Below, piece by piece: positions 38,632 to 52,200 of a DNA stretch of 64,000 bases (the first letter of the stretch is position 1; every line of letters starts with the position of its first letter). The stretch comes from Acanthornis magna (lineage: Eukaryota; Chordata; Aves; Passeriformes; Acanthizidae), in NCBI GenBank assembly GCA_036785705.1, contig JAWUZG010000070.1, positions 3,607,001 to 3,671,000 of the forward strand. The letters are read 5' to 3'. The position numbers were made by a program, and so were the translations under genes. The notes under the pieces are model-generated. The model saw nothing but the letters and a program-made list of their open reading frames with translations. It did no database searches and was not told the origin of the DNA.

Positions 38632-41036
38632 GTGTTGCTTTGTTGCAGTCTCACAGTATCTCATCTTTAATAAAAGACAAGGAATAGTTTTGCTTGTCCC
38701 ATTTTTCTCTTACAGCATTGCAAACGCATCCTTTTTAATTCAGTCTGACTGCTTTTCATGTATTTAAATATCTGTTCTTGCTTTTGATTACTTCTCAAGT
38801 ATCTCTGTTAGTATTTCACCCGTTCTGCATTTGTGATTTTTTGCAGATTCAGACACAATTAACTTTACTTTTTAAAGGAATAGTTTAATTAGTGGTTATT
38901 TCCAGCCAGATGTCATTTTCGCACCTAAGCATTCCTCAGCGCCTGTTAGATTTCCCAGATATTAATAAAAGTAATATCTCAGTATATATAATTCATAGTA
39001 ATTTCCAGTAGCTAAGGTAGTAATGATATATTGAGTGGATTCTTTTACCCCAAGATGTTGCTCTAGTTTTAAACAAATTTACACTGTTCTTTTTTATGCT
39101 GTCTCTTCATTTTCACGCTGAGTTTCTGGTCCAGATTCAAAAGACCAAACTGCAGTCCAAAACCGACAGATCCCTGTGTGTTACAGCAGATACAAAGAAG
39201 CATTTAGTAACTCTAAAACTTTCATGTAATCTAGGGTATCATTTTTTCCCTGTATGTGTCACAAACATGGGAAACACAGCTGGAAATAGCATTGTACAAG
39301 TATAGGAAGCTTCTACCCAGCCATTTAAACAGTTTAATCTTACTGTGTGCTGATGTGACTGTGAAATGTGCTCTCTTTGCATTCCTAATTAGTATAGAAC
39401 AGATGGTAAGGCTGCTACTTTAAAGCAAAAAGCCTATTTTAAAGTCTGTGGTAATTCCTCACTCTTAAAGAAGTTATTGTGGTCTATGAGTGGGGGGGGA
39501 CAAAAGGGTTTGGGTTATTTTTTTGTTTGTTTGTCTTTTGTTTTTGTTCGGGTTTTTTTTGCTTTTATGTTGCTAACTTAACACTCTAAATAACTCCAGT
39601 ATGTTTTCAAAGCTCCTTGCTAAATCTGAACAGTTTCCAGTGAAATTATCTGATCAAAATTGTGATTTTAATCTAATTATAGAGGAAAGAACTTATGAAA
39701 TTTGTAATACTCTCTCAAGTTCTGAATACCCTTTAGAACACCCCTATACTGAGAACTGGGTTTAATATTCTGCTTTTCATTAATGAAAACACAATAAAAG
39801 AGAAGAAAACAAAAATCTGGCTCAAAATTAATATATTAGAAAGTAAGTCTACCTCTGCTTATCAATTCTGTCAAAAACCTTATTGTGTAATAATAAATAT
39901 GTAATGTTCTTTTGAAGTCCTGTGCATGAATTCCATGTTGGAAACTCCTAGCTGTGTTCAGGAAAGGCTTTTGGGGAAATCTTAGTGAGATAATTTTGTG
40001 CGAAGGCTTAACTGGTAACCATTTTATCACTATATAGTGATATATGTATGGGGTTAACAATATGTAGATTACATATATATATATATGTGGGTTAACAGTA
40101 GTTCTGCAATGTGACTCTGCTGAATATATTTGCTAGACACAAAAACCATAAAAGGCTCTGCTCAGAAGTCCCACTGGTCATTTCTGCTCAGTGAAGGTTT
40201 TCCTTGCCTTTTTTTTCCCCATGTGTGTTCTTGGTAGTGACCCACTTGACTATCACCTTGTCTGCTCAGTATCATTCTTTGTTTGGTTTTAATTTAAATT
40301 TGCAGTGCATGTTTTGATTTTATATAGATCAGTTAAAACACACTGAGACACTGCAAAATTTAAATTATGGCACTTTTGCAATTCATTTTTCTGCATTCCA
40401 TTAAGTTTTGTCTGTGCACTGCAGTTCCTGGCCCAAATTTTGTTCTTGTCTCATCACTTTGCAACTGAACTGAGGGCATAGAAATTCACTGTGTGGAATT
40501 GGCTTTAAATTTTTTTTTGATCTCTAAAACTGCATAAGATATTTGGCACTGCAGACAGGGAACTCCTGTGTTTTTTGGTACATCTGGAAGCTCCTCTGTG
40601 CTGGAACTCTGTTTTAGCAATTTGCAGCTGAAAGCGCTATCAGCATGTTCAAAACCTTGTGTACACGATTCTTGTCGTGGCCCGTGCAAATCTGTCAGGA
40701 GTCTGTGTTCACAGAGAGAAAACCAGAATATCTTCCCTTTTTAAGGCAAAGGCAGCAGAAAAGTCCTTCTCATCATGTAGTTTTCAGCCCAGCTTTATTT
40801 TCCAGAGAAGCATCCCAGCTAAAAGGAGGTGTCTCTTCACCCCTCAGCGTTCTGTGTATGGAGATGGAGCTTGGCCAGCTCTGTCCATCTGCAGCCAGAC
40901 AGTGTCTCCTCACTGTGGCTGCATCGGCCTCAGCTCTGAACGCAGACTGAGCAGCTCTCTGGCTCCAGCCCCACATTTGAAGGCTTCCCAGAAGATCAGC
41001 TGGGGATGGTGGATGCAAGGCTACTTGTAAAAAGAG

Positions 41037-41053
41037 AAAAAAAAAAAAAAAAG
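41037..41053 (+). repeat. A17 homopolymer
   Basis: Seventeen consecutive A residues following AAAAAGAG. The 300 bp upstream are more GC-rich than the surroundings, so this could be the poly(A) tail of an old retrocopy. I could not recognise a parent gene, and no flanking duplication was found. Confidence 0.8.
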
Positions 41054-44000
41054 GAGAAATGACAGAAGGAATGGACATGACAGAAGGAAAATCTAAAAAT
41101 AAAATAGGGACATCGAGATCTTGAATAAAGCTGTGTAATTCTGCTTTCGTTCTTAGTTTAATCTCAGTGGTCCAATTCTACAGGTGTTACACTAGCTTAA
41201 AACTATTCAGGGCAAAATTCAGTGTACATAACAGAATTCTGATTTTCAGAAAAAATATAGAATGAGTACATTGGAACTGATAATCTCAGTATTTGCTGAG
41301 ATATTTGCTCAATATTTTGCTTTTTCCTTCATGAGGTAAGGAATACATTTGTCTTAGTACCTTCTTAATATATTTTGGCTTTTTATTCATCAAAAGTTAT
41401 CATTGTACTTGAGAAGTTTCATGGTTTCAGGATATCCATAGATTCATCATTTTCCTGGCAGCCCTGAACAGACTGTGTGCATCCACTACAAAAAGGATTT
41501 TTTCTACAAAACATGTCTCATGTAGAATGATGTTCCATTCCTTTCACATAAAAAATCAACTTTTTTATTCCTATGCTCTTCTTAAATATCAATTCTATTG
41601 TGTGTATTTCAAGTGAGGATGACTTCTTTAAATTATGACATTTATTTATGATGAAATTTATGCCGATATTAAAAATGTTAGCACCTGACTTGATATCAAC
41701 AGCTACACCTGAAAAATAGATTTTTAAGATGTGTCTTCTGACTGGTGGTTCATAAACACTGCATTGGACCTTGCAGTTAAACTTCTGCCAACTCCTCTGG
41801 AAACTGAACAGTTGTCCTTTGCCTTATCATAAGGAGTGATCTGCCTCTCTGGGGTGCATTTGGCTTCTCTGATTTTCTTTATTTTGGAGAATCAAGAAAT
41901 ATTTAGGGATTATGTTCCAACTGCTTTATTTCTTTTCATTAGAGCATCCAGTGGGAGAGTACGGACTTTTATGCAAGATGGATTTCACTGGAGATTATTC
42001 CCATAGACAGATGGTTTTTCATTACCTGTTGTAATGGACGACATATTTGCAGGAGCAGCAGTAACAGACATTCAATCTTGAAAATTAAGGGCCAATCCAC
42101 CTCTAAGAAAACTGTTTTTCAGCCAGATGTTGTCCCAGACTGTGGCCAAGAGAAGGCAACTTGTAGATAGCCAAAGAATGTGCAATGTGTAAAATTTACT
42201 AGTGTTGAGCTATTTTTAATTCACAGGTGTGAGCTCAGAATACCTATTTTAAGTTATTATTTTATCTGTCTCATTAATGCAGTTCATTGGTGTGACACGG
42301 GTAGTTTTCATCTCACCAGGGAGCAGGAGAGGGATGATGAGTGTGACCACCTCTTCAGTCACGCAGGCCAGAATTCCATGCTTGGCAGCTCAGAATGTAC
42401 CTCACTGTAAATCGTGCTGATGGATCAGGCAAAATAGGATAGGATTCAGGCTGTTCTGGCTCAGTATCAATGCAATGTAATCAATCATCAGGAGCTGGAA
42501 TTAGACATTATCACTGCATGACTAGTCAAGGTGCTGGAAGCCAGCAGCAAGCGTTTCAAGAATGAGTTTGGCTTTGTTAGGCCAGTACACAGCTCATCAA
42601 AAAAGCCTGAAAGTACAAGAAAATTTATATTTTATACTTGCATTCAAAAAGCAGATCTTCTAAAAGAGAAAGAAAAGAAAACGTTAGGTTATACTGATCA
42701 GGATTATGGATTTGCAGTTAAAAAAAGCTAAAATCCCACAATGAATCACCTAATTCAGTTTGGGATTTAGTCAATTACATAACTTTTTTTTCACTTAATG
42801 CATTTGCATTTGTTTCTTCAATGAAAAATGCTGTGCTTTATCCTGTGTTCCGTCTGTGCAACCCAACAAAAACTGGAGTAGGATTTGTGACATTTCAGTT
42901 CTGCTTCTGGTTTGTTTTATTGACCAGGTTATCCTGGTTATTCCTATAGAGAAGAAGCTTTAAAGCTTGGGAAACACATTGTGGCTTTGCTTATTCTCAT
43001 AAATGTAGTGAAAAGGCAGGAGTGTAGACGTGGAAAGTGGAAGGGATGGTGCCAAAAGGAGGAAAAGAAGTAAAACTAGAAATGTAATAAATACCCTGCT
43101 GGTTTTAGTTGTGGAAGTTTATGCTAAAGCAGTGCAGGCCACTCATGAGTGAAAGGCTTTCACTGCAGCCAGAGCACCACGGCCATCATTCACATAGAAA
43201 ATTTCTGAGGACTGCTTAGTTTGATTGTGTAGATGCAAAACTGTCTGATTGATTAATCAGCTACAAAGTGGCAGCTTGTGGAAATATTTGGCCATTGCCT
43301 GAAGGACAAAAATGAGGGTATAAAACTGGCAGGGCAAGGGTAATTCTCCATTCATTAAAGACTGTGTAATGTAAAAGGCTTAGAAAGTGCTTCTGGTTGT
43401 GAAGCCTGCTTCAGCATGAGCCTCTTACTTTCTCATTAGCCCTTTTTAAAAGTGAGACATGTCAGTCTTGCACTGCCGTTCAGTTTCTGTGCTTGTCTTC
43501 CTTTTTTGCCTTACCGTACTGGAAGGGATAATTTCCGCATGGATGGTTGTCCTCCTGCCATTTAATTGTAAGCCTGAAAATGTCAGTTCAAGGCATGTCT
43601 TTTTAAAATATCCTGTCTTTTCTCCACTTGCTGCGTATCTGCTTTGAACAAACATAGATTTACTCTGGAACAGCTGGGTCTGGATCTTCAGGCTGCCTCC
43701 CAACAGCTACTTCAATGTTTTAGTCCATCAGAAGTAAATGAAGGAAATTCATATTGATATATCAGATTATTTAGGTGAAGATAAAATCAGGAAAAGGGAA
43801 AGGATTTTTGAAGGATTCTTGCTCTCTGGGAAACACTTTGGGCTTAATACTGCTCTGTTTCTTCGCTTTCCATAATTTTGATTATAATGTCATCCATTGC
43901 AAATATGGCTTGCTTAGGTGAATGTGAAAATTAAATGTAAATGTCTTAAAATCAAGTTACAGATAATTTTTTAGGATAATAGCATGGTCCACACAAGCTC

Positions 44001-47000
44001 TGCCATTCTGTGCAGAACGAGTCAACCAGAGAAATCCCCTCCTATTTCTGAGATGACCATTTAGTCCATCCATGATTAGCAAATATTACAAAGGATTTAT
44101 TTCTTCATTACATGTGTGTATCATGGCTTTTCAAGAATCCTCGGCTTAGAATTAAATAAGGGAGTAGTGCTAATCATGGAAGTGTTTGTTCGATAATCCT
44201 TCAGTGTCAAGATACCGACCAGAGAGCTGCTTGATTAACAAATGAAATTGTTATTATGCAATGTGATCCTTGGGACAGAGCAAAATAAGGAATTTATTCA
44301 ATACTTCTCATCAGCAGGCTGAGGTTTGCCTCCTGCCTCGAAAGCAGGGCCTCAACACACACAAGAGTTACTTGGGGTGGCGTAATCATGATCATCTCCA
44401 TTTCCTGCTCCGTTCCCTAAGCTCTCCTTTGGGAACACAATGCCTCTCAGATCAGTTCAGGTCATCTGCATCGGCTGTGTCTCCTCCCAGCTTCTCGTGC
44501 AGTCCCAGCCTACTCTGAGTGGGGAGGGAGTGAGAGAAAGAGAAGGCTCTGGTGCTGTGTGAGCACTGCTCAGCAGCAGCCAAAACGCTGCTGTGACACC
44601 ATCTCTGTTTTACTCACAAATCTGAAACACAGCACCAGGCAGGCTGCTGGGAAGAAAATTAACTTCAGCCCAGCCAGACCCACTACCAATAGTTATAAAC
44701 AATGAACTGGATGGAAAAGCAGCTTTCTAGCAATTTCTGGGATTTTTCTAGGCTATTTTGGCAATGTGCTCCCAATTAGGCCTACCTGTAGTTCTTCCTT
44801 GCAGATGGCATCATCAACCCTTTTGGAATTATTCCTTAGATAAGAGTCAGCTTACTGGGTATCCTGCTGTTTGCTGGTACTCATCACTTCATCACTAAAT
44901 ACCACCAAAAAGATGATATTAAACATTTTCCAGGTCTTTTCACATCTGAAGAGAACTTAGATTTTAATTGCTTTTTCAATTGTTCTGAGATTCAAGATAT
45001 TTCTTCATTTATTGTGTGCAGAGTAATAAGGAATAACAGGCTTAGAATTCACACACTTAAAAGAGATATATTGACAGAGTGTTTGAGTTTTAACTAATGA
45101 CAATTGTTTTGAATATTTGTGTCATCTTCTGGAAACAGCTCTTGAAAGAGCTTTCAAGACTCTCTCTTGAAAGAGTCTCCTAACTCAGACTGCCCTTTTT
45201 CCCTAGCTTTTTTAACTTTCTTCCTGAGTTAGTGGGTTTCTCTGCAGTAATATTCTCATACATATTCTCTTGTGCTTTTTGGTATAAATGCAATACTCTC
45301 TAACACAGCATTCAGTTGGACTGCAAATTTTAGTATTGCTTAGGTCATCTGAGCTTTGAGAATTTATTTCTGGACTAGAGTAGATCTGCCTGGTGTTGAC
45401 ATCTTTGAAAAGGTTGACTATTTGAAATTCACTTTTGCCTGGGTGATCCTGCCATTTTCTAGAGAAAAGGAAAGTGTGACATTAACAATTTTTAGCATTT
45501 TGTTACAGAGTATTTATTATGAAATGACACCTAAAGTATTCAATATTTCAACAAATTATTACTGAGGATGCATTTTGCTTTTGAATTCAGAGGATGATGT
45601 TGAATTTAATATTCATTCAGAAGTACTCTGTGCAATTTACAATGACAACCAAAAATAATGAATAATATATTTATATCATCCATTAATAACCATCCATCCA
45701 TTTAAAAGTTTCATCCTAATGCATTCTGGAAATCTGCAAATTAATTATTCAAAACCCTGAATGAATATGAAATTGAAATGCTTAAGAATTTAAATGATGC
45801 AATTAAATGCTATTGCATGTAACTCAAAGTTATTTTCTTCTAATACTTACTCATCAATCTTAATTTCAGTACCACCATTTAGAAACAGAATCAGCTCTTA
45901 CATCTTGTCAAAATATTGGAAATTTGAGCAAAGACTGTATTCTTTTTCCTTTGATTACATTATTTCCAGACATGATTTCAAAGTCTCTATTTAAACAAAA
46001 GTGGCCTTTTTAAAGACAGATTACAGTGCTCATCAGAATAAGGAGGGTGAGGTCAGTGGTGTCAATCTTCATTCTTTAAAAAAAACCCAGCAAATCCAGC
46101 CATGAGAGCTGGTCTCAGTCTGTAATCATAGCTACCTAAAAATCTGAATTAAAATCTGTAGCACTGGCAAATCAATACACAACTAGTGCTGATAAGTAAG
46201 ATTTGCTGACCAGGCTGCCTGAGAAGTTCGTTTATACATAAATACTTTTATTACTATCATCATTAGTTACATAGCAATAGTCATTGAAGAATAGTTTTTG
46301 CAAAAAATAACTCACACTGTAAAATAATGAATAAATAAGAGGTCATGCGTACTCTATCCCAGTTAAAAACCAGCAAAATGGTGCAGAAAGTCACAGCTGT
46401 TGGGTGTGTGGGTGAAGTTTGCAGTGAAATCCTCAGGCAGGTCAATGGCTTTGAAAATGCAAAAAAAAAAGTGTTTTGAGGGAAGAGCCCAATTGTAATA
46501 CCAATATAGAGTATGTGGTACCAGTATGTGGTCCTAAGGAAAAATACCTTGAAGCGTCAGGAAATCTTTTATTTGCTTATTTCTATTTGCTTCACTAATA
46601 TTAATGCTTCTGTATTAGGCCAATCATTTTGACCAAGGTCAAATTACTGTGTTTAGGTAGTTCTTTTTTAGGTACTATGAAACCTCAGAAACACAAAATT
46701 CTCTAGGAATTTATTTTTATCAGAAGTTCCACTTTTTCTGAATATCACTTTAAATTAGCAATTAATGGGAGTGAGACAGTTTTTTAATCTCTTCATAGTG
46801 TAGGCTGGAAAGCAGCTCAGGGAGCTAAAGAACATTTCCTTAATAAGTCACCCTTACTGTTGAACACATCAACATGGAAAACAAGGTTTTGGGGCAAAAC
46901 AAGAAGAACAGAAAATAAAAGTTCAGGCGAAGACAAACTGTAATGTAGGCAAGCCTGAAATATTTTTGCCAGAAAAGTTTTAAAATACTGTGATTTAAAG

Positions 47001-48779
47001 AATCTGGTTCAAACTCTGGGGAGAATGTTTTGTCGAGGGTGAAATTATTGAAACAATCATTTTGAAAAACAACTTGAGAAGCATATCAATCTATGGAAAA
47101 TAGTTAGCTTTTTTCCCTATATTATTCTCCTTTCCTTTTCACATAGAACAGTAAAATACATATATTACAGTAGTAAATTATCAGATTTGGCTGGTTTTAA
47201 GCCAATTTTAATCTAATGAAAAATGTGGGGGGAAAAGTAATTAGAAAGTGAAGGATTTTTAAAAAATTAAGTGGTTTTCATCAAATCATGCTTATTTTGA
47301 GGTTGGATTATCTGGTCATATTTTTTAGGGCAAAATTCATTAATTATTTTTCATATATGCTTAAATGAAACCAGTCCAAATCTCCCAATACAAACACTCC
47401 TGCCTTTAAATTCTGAGAACCTGAGTATTAAATGCAGTTCTGGAGTAACGTGTGTTTTTTGGAATGTGTGATTACAGCTTTATGCTATGTTATGTGCATC
47501 AGACAAAATCTAGTATTTGATTAAGGTGCTGACTGTGATATTTTTGATAGCTGTTACTGGCCTGGAATTTTTGTTGATTAGTTTTGGGGCTTTTTAAATT
47601 TAATAAGAAGAATGTGACTTTATTCTAATTCTCCTTTCATTTTGAAAGCAGAGCAATGAGTTGGGCAGTACATGAAGTTTACAGAGCTGTTTAAAAACGG
47701 GATGTTTTCTCTGTCAGTGAACAACAGAGGGGAGTACTGAAACATTTGGGAAGAAGAAGCCCTTTCCTAACAGATGGATGTTGACCGAACATTGTAAAAC
47801 AACATTGGACTCTACCGGAAAGGTAATCAATGTCCCGGTTTCAATCTTACAAAAGTTCTGCAATCTCATCAGAAACACAGGAATAAATATTTGGCTTCCT
47901 TCCCCTTATCCCCTGACACCAAGGCTTTCTGGATGCAAGGCGTTAGCCTTTGCATTAGTTTATTGATCTTTTAATGTAGGATCTAACTTGCTTCAGGGGC
48001 ACTATAAATACAATATCGCAAAAGTCCTGCCATATCAATATTCATTTATTTTTATTGATTAGTTGCCACTTCTAAATTCTGGGTACTGAATTAATGGATG
48101 CTGAATAACTCCTTCGATTAATGAAGCTAAAATTGGCTTTAACATCCTACCCTAGCTATGGAAATTTTTTCTATTACAAAGCTAATTATTTCTTTTTTTA
48201 CGACCCGCAATTACTTTCATAATTTGACTTATCTGTGGCACCTGAATGGAAGACACAGAATAACAAAACAGAACCTATTTATAAGTGTTCATTATTTACA
48301 GTATCACACAAGAACATCTTTACTCTAAGTCTGTATTTAAACACTGGAATTAGTATGTGAATTTGACCAAATGAATGCACTTCAGAAGGTGAATTTTAGA
48401 AGATTAATTTGAGGTGCTGCTTTTTTAGGTGACTGTTTTGGCACATTCTCTATGTGTCTTATTCATGCACATAGTTATTAGTTATTAGAGAAGATATAGC
48501 ACAAGGTAGGTGAATACAATGATAAATTTAAATTTTTCTGACACATGATTAAGGTGTCATAGTGATGTTTTCTTTCCTATTTCCTTTTTTGCACAAGAAG
48601 GTCCATCTTTATTTATTTGACATTTGGTTTTTATTGAACCATATCTTTTGGAAAATATCTATTTTCCTTTCTTCCTTGGCAAATATAATGTGGGCCCATT
48701 ATTTTTCCTGAGACTTCGCTACACGCAAAAACCCTAGTGCGGGTGAACATTGGTAGCCCTCCACAGGTGGCCTAGGGCC

Positions 48780-49290
48780 TAAGCACCAACATTATGACAG
48801 TCACTAGGAAGGTGTGTAAGAAGCAACTCATCACAAGGGGAAATAAGAAGCTTTTAAGGCAGAGTACTCCCAGAACTGTGTGGGAAACTCCTCTGCTGGA
48901 GCTGTTTGGAAAATGTCACACACAGTGGCGACTTCACAGCGTTGAGGAGTACAATCAGCGCCCGGTGACCAGCGGAGCCACAGCAGGAGATGAGGACTCC
49001 AGACTGTCAAGCACACAGACCGTGAGGGTATAAAAACCCAGGGCTTCCTTTATTCAGGGTGCCTCCTCCAAGGCACTGAACTCGAGCTGTTATTTTTGTT
49101 ATTGCACCATGATTAAATTATTTTAAGGATCGTGACGCCTGAGACTCTGCTGTGGGAATCCTGGGCTCGAGCCAGCGAGGAAACCTGGTCTGACTGTGAA
49201 TGTGGGGTGTGTAGGGGTGAAGGGGGCTCGGTCCCAGGTGCAAGAGTGACTCCTGGGTGCTCAGACAGGCAAGTTTCCTTAACAACTGCA
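48780..49290 (+). mobile_element. ERV LTR, plus strand (edges approximate)
   Basis: The core has the order expected of an LTR: TATA box GGGTATAAAA (TATAAAA at 49029-49035), an initiator-proximal segment CCCAGGGCTTCCTTTATTCAG, a polyadenylation-like ATTAAA at 49112-49117, and a CG-containing GGATCGTGACGCCTGAGACT then GGGCTCGAGCCAGCGAGGAA segment. The latter resembles the R-U5 of LTRs common in birds. CpGs are far denser than in the flanks, pointing to a relatively recent insertion. No retroviral protein frame is recognisable on either side. The ends and the flanking duplication could not be fixed, so the span may be off by 50-100 bp. Short frames of 79 codons or fewer inside it are not genes. 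Confidence 0.72.
49029..49035 (+). promoter_or_regulatory. TATA box of LTR promoter
   Basis: TATAAAA in the context GAGGGTATAAAAACCC, placed about 80 bp upstream of an ATTAAA polyadenylation-like signal inside the LTR. This is the expected position for the retroviral core promoter. Present activity is unknown. Confidence 0.6.
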
Positions 49291-52200
49291 ATTCTAAGCT
49301 CTCAAGGTTTTCATTTCTTTTCACTTGAGGAAGAGCCCTGGTAAGGTATCTTCATCCATGGCAGTATTTGTACATGTCCTAGACTTTTTGACTAACCTGC
49401 AGCAGTTCATCTTTTAATCATATTACAAAAATGCAGAGAAGCATTTTGAATGAGAATCCAGGAGCTGGGATGTGTGTTAATTTATCAGATGGTTTGGGCT
49501 GAAGTTCTGTGGAGTTTGTGATAAGGCATTATCATGAGAGATTCTTTTGCACAAAGAAATAAAGCCATCACACTTAATCTTTATGGGTTTATTTAGATAG
49601 GAATCTTATAAGAGACATCAAAGAGTATGACTTGGTTTTTGAGTATATGTATTAATAATATTACAGTCCATTGTAATGGATGTTTTTCCAGTGAAAATAA
49701 ACTTAGCTTTAAAGAAGAAAAGGAAAAGCTTAGGTTGTTCCTATAGATTTATTTACATTTTTGTACTTATAGTAATTAATTATCTTCTGTTATATTTTTG
49801 ATAATCTTATTTTCTTAATTCTTTTTGTATTTTCACTTATATGGCAGTATAAATATCAAGTATTTTGCTCCCTGTGAAAGGTTAAATTATGTCCAGTTTA
49901 TTTATGCATTTCTAGACTTCCCTGTTAAACAGGAATATCGAATTCTGGGGGTTCCTTCTCAGCTATTTGTTAGATTGTATTGCCATGCTGTATGGAATGC
50001 TTTCAACTTATCCATATATGTAGTGAGTACAGAGGTTGTGCTATCGTCTTCCTGATTAGAACATATAGATGTGAGGGCAAATCCAGAGTCTGCTGGGGGA
50101 AACTGTCCTTAGGCAGAATTAAACTAATAAAATGGAAGGACAAAGGCCCATTTGGGAGACAGATGGTACATGAATGTCCAAATTTAGGAGTCACCCAGCA
50201 AGACCCAGGCGTATGCACTGGATTAACAAATAAAAATTGTAAGCTTTGGGAAAATTTTCGAAACATTTTCTTTTCCAAATACCACCATTGCAGTATTGCC
50301 TAGATCAGTTTCCACCAGCTGCTCTTCCAACAGGTGATTTTCCATGGCTAGTCAAATATCTATGGAGGAATACATGCTGAATCTGCTCCTGCTACATGAC
50401 CAATGTAGTGGTATAGCAAAGGATCAAATGGAATGGTGTCATGCTGGCAGATAAAACATATCCTATCTTGCAGTTTCTCCCCAAAAGGAAAATCTTCCAG
50501 ACTCCCCCAATCAAGTGAAATCTCTTCATATCAGAAAAGAACATGATCTTTTGACTTCCCGAGTGTCTTAGTAATATGTATATTTATGACATCTACTCTT
50601 AGCTTACATCATTCATGCCTTAGTACATGGCATGATGCATTGTAATGTAAAGTGATTGATAAAGTCTGATTTGCAGAGCTTCCAGTGACAAATTAGCTTG
50701 GGGAATGGGTGAAAAAAGCTAATTTCTTTGATATTATTGTCAAAGAAAGAGCCTTTTCTACTGATCCAAAGTATTATCAGGAACGGAAGAGGATTTGCTG
50801 TTACGTTAGATATAGGTCAAGAGTTTGTGAGTTTTTAAAAGCATTTAACCTAAATAACAAAAAGCATTTAGGTGGTATTTTGTGTACAAGAGAGGATTCT
50901 TCTTCTGCATGCCTGAGAATTCAAATCTGCCTTCCAGGTGTGACAGGCACAGAAAGATGGAGCAGTTCTTGCAGCAGCTTTGCAAGACAGAAATTCTCAA
51001 CAACTTCTGCTTCAAAGAGAGCATACCTGGATCCCATTCCCCCACATAGAAGCCCAGTGTTGTTCTGGCAACCTGCCTGTTAGAGAACAGGGCACATCAA
51101 TCCTTTCCCAGACACACACACCCCTTTCAGCTGCCTTTTATTCTTAAATCTTGGCCTGTTTTCAGTAAGGAAACTCAGGATTCCCTTCTAAATATCTGCT
51201 TGAATGTGTACCTCAAGAAAAAATAAACAAACCAGCCCCAACAACAGACAGATTAATTAAACCTTTCTAAGTTTTATCATATTAATATCTTTAAAGGAGA
51301 AAGTCCATGAATTCATCACTGATGTAGGATGTACAGACTTCAGCTTTTATTTTGAAGCCTATAATTTGAGTATTGAATAACATAAGTATTTCATTATCTT
51401 ATGCCAGAAATACCCTATTTATAAAGTACTTACACAATGCTGCTTACTTTGTAAAATACTTTCAGATCTACGGTTTCTATGAGAGGATTAGTTTGTATTA
51501 CTGTCTGCAAACCTACTTACATTAATCAAAATCCCAATCATACCACCAGTAATTTTAAATTTTGGGTTTAATTCTTTAATTAAGGTCAGTTGTCTGTCAG
51601 TCTGCAGACAATACCATAGGCATTGATGTGTCTCAGAAGTTACTCCATCTCCTCCCAGCTGCAACTGCATGTTGTAGTGTTCCTCCTCCCTCCTATCCCT
51701 GAGAAATCCTCCTTTCTGTTTTAGTGAGTCAGACAGCAGTTTCCAAAACAATCTTCGGGTGATGGCTCTCTAAGCAGTGAAGTGAAAAGAGAAATCTGCT
51801 GTGCAAAGCTTCTTTGTTTATTGCTTTTGCTGACTGGCTGAAAGTGAGGTCACACTAAGCTCGGAGGGCTTGATATAAATGAAATAATTTAACCAAAAAA
51901 TGCATCTTCAGAAAGATGACACTGCAAAATGCCACACTTACCAATCTCACATTCATACCTTTAATAGTTGTCATTAAAGTGTAATTATATATAAATGAAA
52001 ATGTATATGGTTTCCAGATTTATGCAACTCAAGCATATTACTACTGCAATTTTACATGAAAATGCACCAAGGTATTCTCAGCCAGCATCAAAATTAATGC
52101 ATGAAAGCAAATAATTTCAATTCCTTGGGTCATCACAACTTCACTGATATTGGGAGACCTCCCAGTGACACAGAGCCATAAAACAGTGGCAGAATTCTCT

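Larger units (their letters stand above)
37771..48779. other. unique AT-rich sequence, no supported gene
   Basis: About 11 kb of unique sequence. It contains a perfect 12-bp hairpin at 38605-38631, a G/T-rich low-complexity tract at about 39490-39565, a short TA run near 40073-40086, a 17-nt A run at 41037-41053, and a small palindrome cluster at 45137-45177. Overlapping frames of up to 123 codons at 40645-41078 have no recognised domain. A homeodomain-core-rich block lies at 48010-48250. Confidence 0.5.

Noticed and set aside
39484..39570. G/T-rich tract considered as a G-quadruplex or regulatory element
   Set aside because: Only one long G run is present; the rest is GTTT-type low complexity.
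40645..41078. Overlapping frames of 101-123 codons ending at an A17 run, suspected retrocopy
   Set aside because: Frames on both strands overlap, none resembles a known protein, and no flanking duplication was found; only the A run is reported.
48758..48775. CTCF-like word CCACAGGTGGCC
   Set aside because: It lacks one base of the core spacing and no wider motif is visible.
48794..49344. Several frames of 61-79 codons on both strands
   Set aside because: They lie within an LTR and are side effects of its higher GC content.
49980..50303. 107-codon Cys/Lys-rich frame, suspected retroviral envelope remnant
   Set aside because: It lies downstream of the 49-kb LTR and looks faintly protein-like, but there is no motif specific to an envelope protein and no other retroviral frame nearby.
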